64,000 nt of DNA from Bradyrhizobium sp. BR13661 (lineage in GTDB: Bacteria > Pseudomonadota > Alphaproteobacteria > Rhizobiales > Xanthobacteraceae): positions 124,001 through 188,000 of the forward strand of contig NZ_JARXWB010000013.1 in the NCBI RefSeq assembly GCF_029892425.1, given 5' to 3'. The notes under the pieces were generated by a model, which saw nothing but the letters and a program-made list of their open reading frames with translations, was not told the DNA's origin and did not search any database. Position numbers and translations under genes: made by a program. Below, piece by piece: positions 16,239 through 23,072 of this stretch (within the stretch, counting starts at the first letter, position 1; the number at the start of each line of letters is the position of its first letter).

Positions 16239-16616
16239 TCAGAGGGCCTTCTCGATCAGCGAGCGGATCGGAACCGCATCGGTCTCGCCGGTTGATCGCG
16301 CGAGCTCCTTCGCTCCCTTGAAGACGATCAGCGTGCTCTGATACTGCACGCGGAATTTCTTCAGCACATCCTTGGCCGAGTCAAAATCGACCTCGTAGAC
16401 GACCAGCTCCGGATGCTGCTTCTCGATCTCCTGAACGATCGGCCGCTGCTGCTTGCAGGTCGGACACCACGGCGCCGTGACGTCAATAAGAATGGATTTT
16501 CCGGCAGCCTGCGAGGCCTCGAAGGACTTTGCATCGAACGGCTCGGAGGCCAACACCATGGACGGTAGTGCGACGATCGCGGCGACCAGGACGGCCTTGT
16601 GAAGATTCGAGAACAT
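16239..16616 (-). CDS. periplasmic thioredoxin-like protein
   Basis: This 125-residue thioredoxin-fold protein has a signal peptide (1-24) and the active site APWCPTCKQQRP. The fold is complete, including TLIVFKGAKEL with the expected strand but without the usual cis-Pro spacing being certain. The likely role is a periplasmic thiol reductase or oxidase that receives electrons from the CcdA-like protein encoded next. A GAGAGAGG ribosome site precedes the ATG. An ECF-type promoter ends 45 bases upstream, so this gene opens the long minus-strand block 16616-13332. Confidence 0.87.
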   Translation of the reverse strand: MFSNLHKAVLVAAIVALPSMVLASEPFDAKSFEASQAAGKSILIDVTAPWCPTCKQQRPIVQEIEKQHPELVVYEVDFDSAKDVLKKFRVQYQSTLIVFKGAKELARSTGETDAVPIRSLIEKAL

Positions 16617-16660
16617 GAGCGCCTCTCTCCCGGGATGCTGAAACTGCGTATCGAGGAGCG

Positions 16661-16687
16661 GTTCGCTCAGGCGGAGAACAAGGTTAC
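16661..16687 (-). promoter_or_regulatory. ECF sigma promoter for thioredoxin-CcdA-NPCAPK genes
   Basis: On the minus strand GTAACC (16687-16682), 16 bases and CGAAC (16665-16661) stand before the thioredoxin gene with a short leader. It is one of six matching sites in the island. Confidence 0.78.
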
Positions 16688-16733
16688 CTGGCCGCCGGAA
16701 AAAGTTTCGACCCGGTACGGCGCTTGAAGCAGG

Positions 16734-17348
16734 CTAGTGGTCGCGAAGGTATCTGATCAGTTCGTCGGCCTCAGGGGTCGACCAGTCGGCCGCGCCGGGC
16801 ATGTAGCCTACGACCGCTCCCGAGCTTGCAATGAGATAGGTGATCGGCATTCCATAGAGGGCGAAGGGCGCGCCCTTACTGCTTCCGCTGTCCGAATAAG
16901 CCACGTATCCGCTGGGATCGAGATAGATGGGAAGCGTGTGCAGATCGAGCGCCTTCGCGAAGCGGGCGACGGTCGCGCGATCGCTCCTGTCTTCCGATAC
17001 CGCGGCCAGGTGCAGGCTATCGCGCCATACGCTGCGGTATCGGGTTTCGAGAATGGGCAATTCCGTTTTGCACGCGGCGCACCACGACGCCCAGAAGTTC
17101 AGGAGGATCGGCTTGCCGCGAAGCGCGGTCAGCTCAACAGTCCCTCCCTCAAGCCGGAACAGCCTGATCGGTGGTATCTGCAACTGTGGCCGCATGAGCG
17201 TGAACTGATATCTCCCCGATTCGAAAACCGGAACGTTGGGTTCTGCCGCCACTGCGGACCCGCCGAACACGACCGCCATTCCAGCCATAGCCGATCGAAG
17301 GATGTCCCGGCGTGTGCATATCCCAGATCCTCTGAAGCCGTGCAGCAT
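16734..17348 (-). CDS. TlpA-like thioredoxin with Tat-type signal
   Basis: This 204-residue redoxin of the TlpA/ResA type has the active site FWASWCAACKTELPIL and a later GMPITYLI segment with the cis-proline. The N-terminus TRRDILRSAMAGMAVVFGGSAVA reads as a twin-arginine signal, so it is probably exported folded. The start at 17348 is chosen because it places the RR motif near the beginning and leaves a 17-base gap to the preceding gene; longer in-frame starts would overlap that gene. It is cotranscribed with the small gene 17710-17366. Confidence 0.82.
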   Translation of the reverse strand: MLHGFRGSGICTRRDILRSAMAGMAVVFGGSAVAAEPNVPVFESGRYQFTLMRPQLQIPPIRLFRLEGGTVELTALRGKPILLNFWASWCAACKTELPILETRYRSVWRDSLHLAAVSEDRSDRATVARFAKALDLHTLPIYLDPSGYVAYSDSGSSKGAPFALYGMPITYLIASSGAVVGYMPGAADWSTPEADELIRYLRDH

Positions 17349-17365
17349 GGTATTCTTTGTTGTCG

Positions 17366-17710
17366 TCAGGCGGCCATCTCCTGAACCAGGAGAGCCGGCG
17401 ATGATTGACGAACGGCAGGCCGAAAGGCGATGAACGGAAACAGCGGGTTTGGCAGCCAATACATCCATCCGACGAAAGGTTCGCGCGTCCCGTCCGGAAG
17501 CCGAAGGTCAAGCCAAACATAGAGAAACTTGTAGACGCAGAGCCCCGGGACCCAGTTGGGCTTAAGCCCCGTCGTCTTCAGGCATTTCCGGCTGATGTAG
17601 TAGTTTCCTTCGAAGGGAGTGATCCCCCAGAAACCGAGCGGTCCCTCAGCGATAAGTTCGCCGCTCCATCGATGTGTGATCCGGATGATACCTGAGCTCT
17701 TGAGTTGCAT
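17366..17710 (-). CDS. hypothetical protein with DUF427-like N-terminal pattern
   Basis: This is a 114-residue protein without signal peptide. The segment HRWSGELIAEG...PFEGNYYISRKCL resembles the beginning of the island's DUF427 protein (WNDTVIAEA...VEGNHYFPPEAL), which suggests the same fold. The rest (WVPGLCVYKFLYVWLDLRLPDG) does not carry the DUF427 closing motif. It is the first gene after an ECF-type promoter and precedes the TlpA-like gene. Function unknown; the DUF427 relation is my inference from a short match. Confidence 0.6.
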   Translation of the reverse strand: MQLKSSGIIRITHRWSGELIAEGPLGFWGITPFEGNYYISRKCLKTTGLKPNWVPGLCVYKFLYVWLDLRLPDGTREPFVGWMYWLPNPLFPFIAFRPAVRQSSPALLVQEMAA

Positions 17711-17802
17711 AGTCGGTCTTCCCGCTCCGACAAGATGGGGCTGAAAATGCCGTAAGCCGATCCGGGCCCTGCGTTCCGGCCTGGCAATCGCCTTGCTTGT
17801 TC

Positions 17803-17828
17803 GTTCGTTCCTCGCTGGGAAAGGTTAC
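17803..17828 (-). promoter_or_regulatory. ECF sigma promoter for the hypothetical-TlpA pair
   Basis: On the minus strand GTAACC (17828-17823), 15 bases and CGAAC (17807-17803) lie 93 bases before the gene starting at 17710. Confidence 0.72.
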
Positions 17829-17834
17829 CGGGCG

Positions 17835-18149
17835 CTAGCTGATCGGCAGCGAAATAAAATCGGCCAAATCCTGTCCCGAGGTAACCTTCGTGCTTTCGCC
17901 GTCGAACAGTTCGGAGACCCATCCGTCACGGTCAACCACGAGCTGCGCCGGGACGCATCCAAAAAGGAAGCTTCCCGAAGGCAACTCCCGCCATCGGCAA
18001 TCAGACCATATCGACGACGACGCTAAGCCACTGATGAAGAGGCCATCATTATGTCGAGCAAAATCGCAGCCGGATCGGAGATACCGAAAATTTTCCTGCC
18101 ACGTGCCGGCGGAGGGATGGTGGAGGTAGGACAGCCGAGTGGCTGGCAA
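17835..18149 (-). CDS. uncertain reading frame, possible thioredoxin-like C-terminal remnant
   Basis: An open frame of 104 codons ends with PAQLVVDRDGWVSELFDG and QDLADFISLP, which resembles the closing strands and helix of TlpA-like redoxins (PxxxVVDRDG). No CxxC is present, and the first third overlaps the redoxin pseudogene on the other strand and looks random. It may be the leftover end of a broken gene. It could also be chance coding. Confidence 0.3.
   Translation of the reverse strand: MPATRLSYLHHPSAGTWQENFRYLRSGCDFARHNDGLFISGLASSSIWSDCRWRELPSGSFLFGCVPAQLVVDRDGWVSELFDGESTKVTSGQDLADFISLPIS
17881..17907 (+). promoter_or_regulatory. ECF sigma-type promoter facing the redoxin pseudogene
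   Basis: GTAACC (17881-17886), 16 bases and CGAAC (17903-17907) on the plus strand point towards the broken redoxin gene at 18051 and the NrtS-like gene at 18254. It lies inside the doubtful minus-strand frame 17835-18149, which weakens the case for that frame. Confidence 0.55.
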
Positions 18150-18235
18150 GTGGTCGTCGCTTACAGGGAAAGCACTGCCCGATCTGCCGGACCTATCTCA
18201 AGACCCTCGACGGCTTGCGGCCCTCCCTAGCCTGA
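18051..18235 (+). pseudogene. peroxiredoxin/redoxin-like gene, frameshifted and truncated
   Basis: An ATG with AGAGG 8 bases before it opens the frame MSSKIAAGSEIPKIFLP, then SGWQVVVAYR, the usual beginning of an AhpC/TSA-like redoxin. At about 18168 one base is missing. After it the continuation KHCPICRTYLKTLDGL appears in the next frame, with the expected CxxC-type active site. That frame ends at TGA 18233-18235, so only about 60 of an expected ~180 residues remain. The intact frame after the ATG also stops early, so the gene cannot make a working enzyme. It follows an ECF-type promoter. Confidence 0.7.
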
Positions 18236-18253
18236 TCGGAGCGGATTAACGGG

Positions 18254-18514
18254 ATGCACAACGGGTCCGAAGCCGGAAGACTGAAGTTCGCTTGGCAATG
18301 CGCCATGTCGGACGGCATACCCCGCCGCTCGTTTTTTGCTGCACTTGTTGTTGGGACGGTATTGAACCTTATCAACCAGGGCGACGCACTGTTCGGCACG
18401 ATGGCTGTCAACTGGTTCAAGATCACTTTGACCTACTTCGTACCATACGCCGTCAGCACCTATGACGCGGCTTCCGTCCGAATTCGCCAAGTCGCGTCTG
18501 CCGAGAGGATCTAA
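18254..18514 (+). CDS. NrtS-like small membrane protein
   Basis: This 86-residue protein has two hydrophobic helices (RRSFFAALVVGTVLNLINQGDALFG and WFKITLTYFVPYAVSTYDA). The pattern with GTVLNLINQGD and ITLTYFVPYAVSTY matches small NrtS-type proteins, which in cyanobacteria were linked to nitrate/nitrite transport as paired units. Here there is only one and no nitrate genes nearby, so its transport role is uncertain. GGAGCGG and a purine-rich stretch precede the ATG. It may be read from the promoter at 17881 together with the broken redoxin gene. Confidence 0.72.
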   Translation: MHNGSEAGRLKFAWQCAMSDGIPRRSFFAALVVGTVLNLINQGDALFGTMAVNWFKITLTYFVPYAVSTYDAASVRIRQVASAERI

Positions 18515-18554
18515 CGAGAGTCCGCTTTGTCTTCGTCACCAAGTATCGTCAGCC

Positions 18555-18785
18555 ATGTCTCCGGAAATCAAGATCTCCAAAATGATTCTAGAATCGGTCA
18601 TTCGCTGTCCGAGCTGCGGCTTTGAGTCCGCTGAGCAAATGCCAACAGACGCCTGTCAGTATTTCTACGAATGCAGACGGTGTGGCGCGAAACTGAAACC
18701 CAAGCCGGGCGATTGCTGCGTGTTTTGTTCCTATGGCAGCAAGCCTTGTCCCCCGAAGCAAGCTGCATCGAGCTGTAGCCAATAA
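18555..18785 (+). CDS. GDCCVFCSYG-family cysteine-rich protein
   Basis: This 76-residue protein has an N-terminal zinc-ribbon-like part (RCPSCGF and ECRRCG, four Cys) followed by the invariant GDCCVFCSYGSKPCPPKQ. Small proteins with that exact motif are widespread in proteobacterial metal-resistance and mobile regions, often beside mercury or copper genes. Their function is unknown; metal binding is the natural guess from 11 cysteines in 76 residues. The ATG at 18555 is chosen because the residues before it are not conserved in kind. It is the last gene before the right attachment site. Confidence 0.83.
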   Translation: MSPEIKISKMILESVIRCPSCGFESAEQMPTDACQYFYECRRCGAKLKPKPGDCCVFCSYGSKPCPPKQAASSCSQ

Positions 18786-18872
18786 GTGCCCCGGAGAATC
18801 CGAGATGCATGGACGCGGCTCATGCGCGCGCTTCTCATCCCTGACCGACTACTTTGGCGCTGTTCAAAAAGA

Positions 18873-18967
18873 CCGTTTGAAAATCAGATGCTCAAACGGT
18901 TGTTCTGGCTAAGTCGTTGATTTGGTGGGCGCACCAGGGCTCGAACCTGGGACCCGCTGATTAAGAG
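18873..18967 (-). repeat. right attachment site of the island: tRNA-Lys(CUU) 3' fragment
   Basis: The minus strand again gives CTCTTAATC, a T-arm and an acceptor strand ending in CCA (18923-18967), identical over that part to the copy at 2493-2537. The bases on the 5' side (18968 onward) do not form the D-arm and acceptor of a tRNA, so this copy is incomplete too. It begins with ACCGTTTGA...TCAAACGGT, a perfect 9-bp inverted repeat at 18872-18900. Confidence 0.85.
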
Positions 18968-19358
18968 ACACGATACGACCACTGATTTTACAGGAAAATT
19001 TTTCCAACTGAGCCAAAATCCGATCATTAGATATCAATGGCTTACAATGAGAAATCCAACTGCAAGGTTCGTCGTGGTCGGCGGATCAACATATTCGGAG
19101 CATCGGGGGTTCGAGGCACTGGAGCGAACCGCTTTTCCCCACCAGCCAAATCCAGGATATTTTGATCCTATCTTGTGCATAGGCAGTTCGCGAGGCTTGA
19201 GGCCAGAGGAGCTTACGCTCACTGAACCAAAGACTGCGCGGCCAGTGGTGGCCCGTGTATGCGGGCAGCCGCTACGGCGCCCGGCGCCCCGTACCGCAAA
19301 GAAAAAGGCGAGGCCAGAACCGACCGCACCTTCCAGAGCGATGGGTTGTCGTCTCTGC
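18968..19358. other. intergenic region right of the island
   Basis: This stretch holds no supported gene. A short GGCTCAGTTGG on the minus strand (near 19010) recalls a tRNA D-arm but cannot pair into a tRNA with the Lys fragment. The rest is the 3' flank of the ProX-like gene. Confidence 0.5.
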
Positions 19359-20390
19359 TTACTTTGCCGCGCGCCCGGCCGAGACCCAGCTGTCGAATTG
19401 TGTCTTGTGCGCACCGACCCATTCATCGGCCATCTTGGTGATGTTGGCGTTGCTGCCGCCGTTCTTGTTGATGTTGAACTCCCAGTGCGACCAGTCCTCG
19501 AGCGGGAATTTGACGTTCTCGACGAGCGCCTTCAGGGCAGGGTTGGCGGCGACGAACTTCTTGTTCGCGACGGCGCCCCAATTCCAGGAGGCCATGGCCA
19601 TACGGCAGGGATCGGCGCCGCCGGCGCAGCCCTTCACGCCAGTGACCAGCGCCGAACCCTTGTTCGGGACGGAGGGCGGCAGCGCGTCTTCCGGTGTGGG
19701 CAGCCAGACGACGTCCTTGCCAGGAACGAGCGCATTGTTCACCCAGGACGGGCTCCAGGCGTAGAAGAAGGCCGGTTCGCCGCGCTTCACGCGGGCCACG
19801 GCCTCGACCATCAACGGCTCGTACTTACCGCGGATCGACTTCACGTTGTCCTTTAAGCCGAACTTGTCCAGTTGAAAGTCGACGACATCGCCGCAGCTCC
19901 AGCCGGGATCGCAGTTGATCAGGTCGGCCTTGCCGTCCTTGCCGAACAGCGCCGCGATCTTGGGATCCTTCATCTGCAGCAGCGAGGTGATGTTGTGGGC
20001 GTCGGCCGTCTTCTTGTCGATCAGATAGCCGTTGATACCGCCGCCTACGATCAGGCCGCCTCCGACGATTTCCGCATCCTTCTCCACCGCGCGGAAGCCC
20101 GGCTCGCGCTGCGGGAAGTTGACGTCGGTCGCGAGGTCGAGATCGCCCTGCGCCGCCGCTTGGAAGAACAGAGTCGTGTTCACGGTGCTGAGCTTGACGT
20201 CGTAACCGAGCTCCTTCAGCGCCTTCATCACGATCTGCGCGGTGACGTAGTTGGCCCCAAGGCTATCGCTCTGGGCGTAGCGCACGGTCTTTCCCTTGCC
20301 GGGCAGTTCCTGCCCCTGCGAGGGCGCTGCCGCGAAGGCGAGCGCGCCAGCGGTCACCGCCGCCAGCATCTTCAATCGGGTCATCGTCAT
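19359..20390 (-). CDS. ProX-like substrate-binding protein of a betaine-type ABC importer
   Basis: This 343-residue periplasmic binding protein has a signal peptide (about 1-27, ending PSQGQ) and an OpuAC-type fold: VRYAQSDSLGANYVTAQIV, later GDLDLATDVNFP, and FFYAWSPSWVNN near the ligand site. Tryptophans in the second lobe (ASWNWGAV, DWSHWEF) suit a cation-pi box for quaternary amines, but the ligand cannot be fixed. It lies 146 bases after the permease gene and probably ends the catabolic operon 27555-19359. Confidence 0.83.
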   Translation of the reverse strand: MTMTRLKMLAAVTAGALAFAAAPSQGQELPGKGKTVRYAQSDSLGANYVTAQIVMKALKELGYDVKLSTVNTTLFFQAAAQGDLDLATDVNFPQREPGFRAVEKDAEIVGGGLIVGGGINGYLIDKKTADAHNITSLLQMKDPKIAALFGKDGKADLINCDPGWSCGDVVDFQLDKFGLKDNVKSIRGKYEPLMVEAVARVKRGEPAFFYAWSPSWVNNALVPGKDVVWLPTPEDALPPSVPNKGSALVTGVKGCAGGADPCRMAMASWNWGAVANKKFVAANPALKALVENVKFPLEDWSHWEFNINKNGGSNANITKMADEWVGAHKTQFDSWVSAGRAAK

Positions 20391-20536
20391 CAGCCGTTTC
20401 TCCTCGTCGTCGACCGTGCCGGTCGTGCTGTTGCTTTCCCCGCCTCGCGACGGGTCTTCAAAGGCCGGATCGCTGCGCTGCTCCGGCTAGTCGTCGAATG
20501 CGGAACCTCCGCGATACGTGGGGCTCCGCGAGGCGC

Positions 20537-21487
20537 TCAGAGCGCATGTTTTGCCGGTGTCACAGCCTGGGCGGTCTCGTCCGGCCGACCGCCCTTGAAC
20601 AGCCGCGCGACCGTGCCAAGCAGCGAGTCGCGTGCAGCGGCCCGGCCACCTTTCGGAGCGGCGAGCTTCTGGGTGATCCGGTCGAGCACCATGGCGAGCA
20701 GCACGATGGCGATGCCGCCCACGGCCGCACGGCCGACATCCAGGCGGCCGAGACCCTGCAGAACGACGAGACCGAGGCCCTCCGCGCCGATCATGGCGAC
20801 GACAACCGACAGCACCATCGCCGTCAGGACGGTCTGGTTCAGGCCGCCGAGGATAGTCGGGATCGCGAGTGGCAGCTGGATCTCGAACAGGAGCTGGCGC
20901 TTGTCGGCGCCGAAGGCGAGGCCGGCCTCGACGATCTCGTGCTCGACCATGCGGATGCCGAGATTGGTGAAGCGGATCAGCGGCGGCACGGCCGCCGTCA
21001 CGACCGCGACCTCGCCCGGCACCGTGCCGACGCCGAACAGCATCACCACCGGAACGAGATAAACGAAGCTCGGCGTCGTCTGCATGATGTCGAGCATGGG
21101 CCGCGTGACGTTCCAGATCCGGTCGCTGCGCGCACACCAGATGCCGATCGGAATGCCGATGACGGCGCAGAAGACGACCGCGGTCGAGATCAGCGAGAGC
21201 GTCGTCATCGCCTCGTTCCAGACGCCCAGCACGGCGATGACGATCAGCGAGACGGCGCTGAACGCCGCGATGCCGAGCGTGGAGAACCGCCAGGCCAGCA
21301 GGAAGAATCCGACCACGAAGACCGGGAATGGAATGGCGTGGAGTATCTGGTCGTTCAGCCAGAGCAGGTTCTCGACCGGCCATTTGATGGCGAGGAAGAT
21401 CGGACGCAGGTTGAGGGCGAACCAGCTGACGCCCTGCTGGATCCAGGCGTCGATCGGGAAGACGGCAAGATCGTCGGCCTTAAACAT
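20537..21487 (-). CDS. ProW-like permease of a betaine-type ABC importer
   Basis: This is a 316-residue permease with about seven hydrophobic helices. The family loop is seen as GIPIGIWCARSDRIWNVTRPMLDIMQTTPSFVYL and the coupling EAGLAFGADKRQLLFEIQLP. The start at 21487 has GGAGAG before it and lies 4 bases after the ATPase stop; longer starts run into that gene. It forms the membrane channel with the ATPase encoded upstream. Confidence 0.88.
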   Translation of the reverse strand: MFKADDLAVFPIDAWIQQGVSWFALNLRPIFLAIKWPVENLLWLNDQILHAIPFPVFVVGFFLLAWRFSTLGIAAFSAVSLIVIAVLGVWNEAMTTLSLISTAVVFCAVIGIPIGIWCARSDRIWNVTRPMLDIMQTTPSFVYLVPVVMLFGVGTVPGEVAVVTAAVPPLIRFTNLGIRMVEHEIVEAGLAFGADKRQLLFEIQLPLAIPTILGGLNQTVLTAMVLSVVVAMIGAEGLGLVVLQGLGRLDVGRAAVGGIAIVLLAMVLDRITQKLAAPKGGRAAARDSLLGTVARLFKGGRPDETAQAVTPAKHAL

Positions 21488-22667
21488 GAGGCTCTCCGGC
21501 GGAAACGGTCTTGGGAGTGGCGGAGGAGATGCGGCCCAGAATGTCGTCGGCGCCGAGCGAACCCATGAACTTGCCATGGTCGTCGACCACCGCGATTGGG
21601 AACCCGTCGCGATAGCTGCGGGCCACCTCGAGAAGCTTCGCGCCGGGCGGGACGCTGACGTAGTCGCTGCTCGGCGCAGCGATCTCGCCGCTTGCGCGGG
21701 CGCGCCCGCAGGCTTCGGCGTCGAGCATGCCGAGCACCTTGCCGTCGCGATCGAGCACGAAGCCGGTGCCGCCGGCCTCGCCGACCAGCGTGCCGCGATC
21801 CGACTGCAGGATCGGCTCGCCTGCCCGCATCACCGAGCGCGCGTCGAACAGCCGCGCGCGGTCGACCTCGCGCGTGAAGGCCGCGACATAGTCGCTGCCC
21901 GGCTCCAGCACGATCGACTGCGGCGTGCCTTCGCGCACCAGCTCGCCCTCGGACATGATCGCGATGCGGGTGCCGAGCTTCAGCGCCTCCTGGAAGTCGT
22001 GTGTGATGAACAGGATCGTCTTGTTCAGTGTCCGCTGCAGTCGCAGCAGCTCGTCCTGCATCTCGGTGCGGATCAGCGGATCGAGCGCGCTGAAGGCCTC
22101 GTCCATAATCAGGATGTCGGCATCGGTGGCGAGCGCGCGGGCAAGGCCGACACGCTGGCGCATGCCGCCGGACAACTCATGCGGGAAGTGGTAGCCCCAG
22201 CGGCCGAGGCCGACGGCTGTGAGCACCTCCTCGGCGCGGCGGCGGCGCTCGGCCGGAGCGATGCCGCGCAGCTTCAGGCCGAACTCGACATTCTCGAGGA
22301 CGCGCTTGTTCGGGAGCAGCGCGAAGTGCTGGAAGACCATCGAGATGCGCGTGCGGCGCACCTCGCGCAGCTCCTCCTCGCCGAGCTGGACGATGTCGCG
22401 CCCATCAAGCAGGATCTTGCCGGCGCTCGGTTCGTTCAGCCGGTTGATGCAGCGTGCCAGCGTGGACTTGCCGGACCCCGACAGGCCCATAACCATGTAC
22501 ATGGCGCCCTGCGGCACGCTCAGCGAGACGTTATTGAGCCCGACCACCTCGCCGAGTTTCTCGAAGACCTCGTTCTTGTTGCCGCCCTTCGCCAGCATCT
22601 CGAGCGCCGCGCGCGGCGTCTTCGAGAATATCTTGTACAGATTCTGGATCTGCAGTCGCTCGGTCAT
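21480..22667 (-). CDS. ProV-like ATPase with CBS domains
   Basis: This 395-residue ATPase has Walker A GLSGSGKST, signature LSGGMRQRVGLARA and Walker B ILIMDEAFSALD, followed by two CBS modules (about 275-390), as in OpuA/ProV ATPases that sense ionic strength or nucleotides. It starts with MTERLQIQNLYKIF. It precedes the permease and binding protein genes on the same strand. The gene upstream is the NIPSNAP gene, 90 bases away. Confidence 0.9.
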   Translation of the reverse strand: MTERLQIQNLYKIFSKTPRAALEMLAKGGNKNEVFEKLGEVVGLNNVSLSVPQGAMYMVMGLSGSGKSTLARCINRLNEPSAGKILLDGRDIVQLGEEELREVRRTRISMVFQHFALLPNKRVLENVEFGLKLRGIAPAERRRRAEEVLTAVGLGRWGYHFPHELSGGMRQRVGLARALATDADILIMDEAFSALDPLIRTEMQDELLRLQRTLNKTILFITHDFQEALKLGTRIAIMSEGELVREGTPQSIVLEPGSDYVAAFTREVDRARLFDARSVMRAGEPILQSDRGTLVGEAGGTGFVLDRDGKVLGMLDAEACGRARASGEIAAPSSDYVSVPPGAKLLEVARSYRDGFPIAVVDDHGKFMGSLGADDILGRISSATPKTVSAGEPHV

Positions 22668-22757
22668 GTCTGGACCCCTCCTCTCGGCACCCGATTGGAT
22701 CGATGGAGGAACGAGCTGCTGCCTCGTCCCTCCGAAGGAAAATACGTGCGACCGCCA

Positions 22758-23072
22758 CTAGCGCAGCGGTGAAAAATCCGTCGGCAGCAGGATCCTGTTC
22801 TCGGCCTGCTCGATGTTCTCCGACAGCTTGGGCAAGAAGGCCTGCCAGCGTGGATCGTCCGCGAGCTGCTGGCGCCGGCGCATCCTGTCCTCGAAATTGG
22901 CATAAGCCCACAGATGGGTCACGTGGCTGAGCGGCCCAATCTCGATGGTGAAGTAGCCGATCAGCTGGCCGAGGATCGGCTGCTGGATCGCCAGCCCCTC
23001 CTCGCGCACAAGCTGGAGATAGCGGCCCATGCGGCCGTTGCGGATGCGATAGATGCGCTCCTCGACGATCAT
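22758..23072 (-). CDS. NIPSNAP family protein
   Basis: This 104-residue dimeric alpha/beta-barrel-type protein has the beginning MIVEERIYRIRNGRMGRYLQL and the central HVTHLWAYANFEDRMRRR that define NIPSNAP. Bacterial NIPSNAP proteins often stand in catabolic operons without known catalytic role. Its ATG overlaps the stop of the hydrolase gene (ATGA), so the two are coupled. The work of this protein is probably tied to the pathway of the monooxygenase upstream. Confidence 0.88.
   Translation of the reverse strand: MIVEERIYRIRNGRMGRYLQLVREEGLAIQQPILGQLIGYFTIEIGPLSHVTHLWAYANFEDRMRRRQQLADDPRWQAFLPKLSENIEQAENRILLPTDFSPLR

Noticed and set aside
18923..19030. A complete tRNA gene at the right repeat, using GGCTCAGTTGG as D-arm
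   Set aside because: The 5' strand cannot pair with the acceptor 3' strand, and about 35 unrelated bases stand between the D-arm-like piece and the anticodon loop.
19872..22772. Long plus-strand open frames of 300-560 codons opposite the importer genes
   Set aside because: The composition is Arg/Ala/Asp-rich without motifs; the minus strand encodes clear ProX, ProW and ProV homologs.
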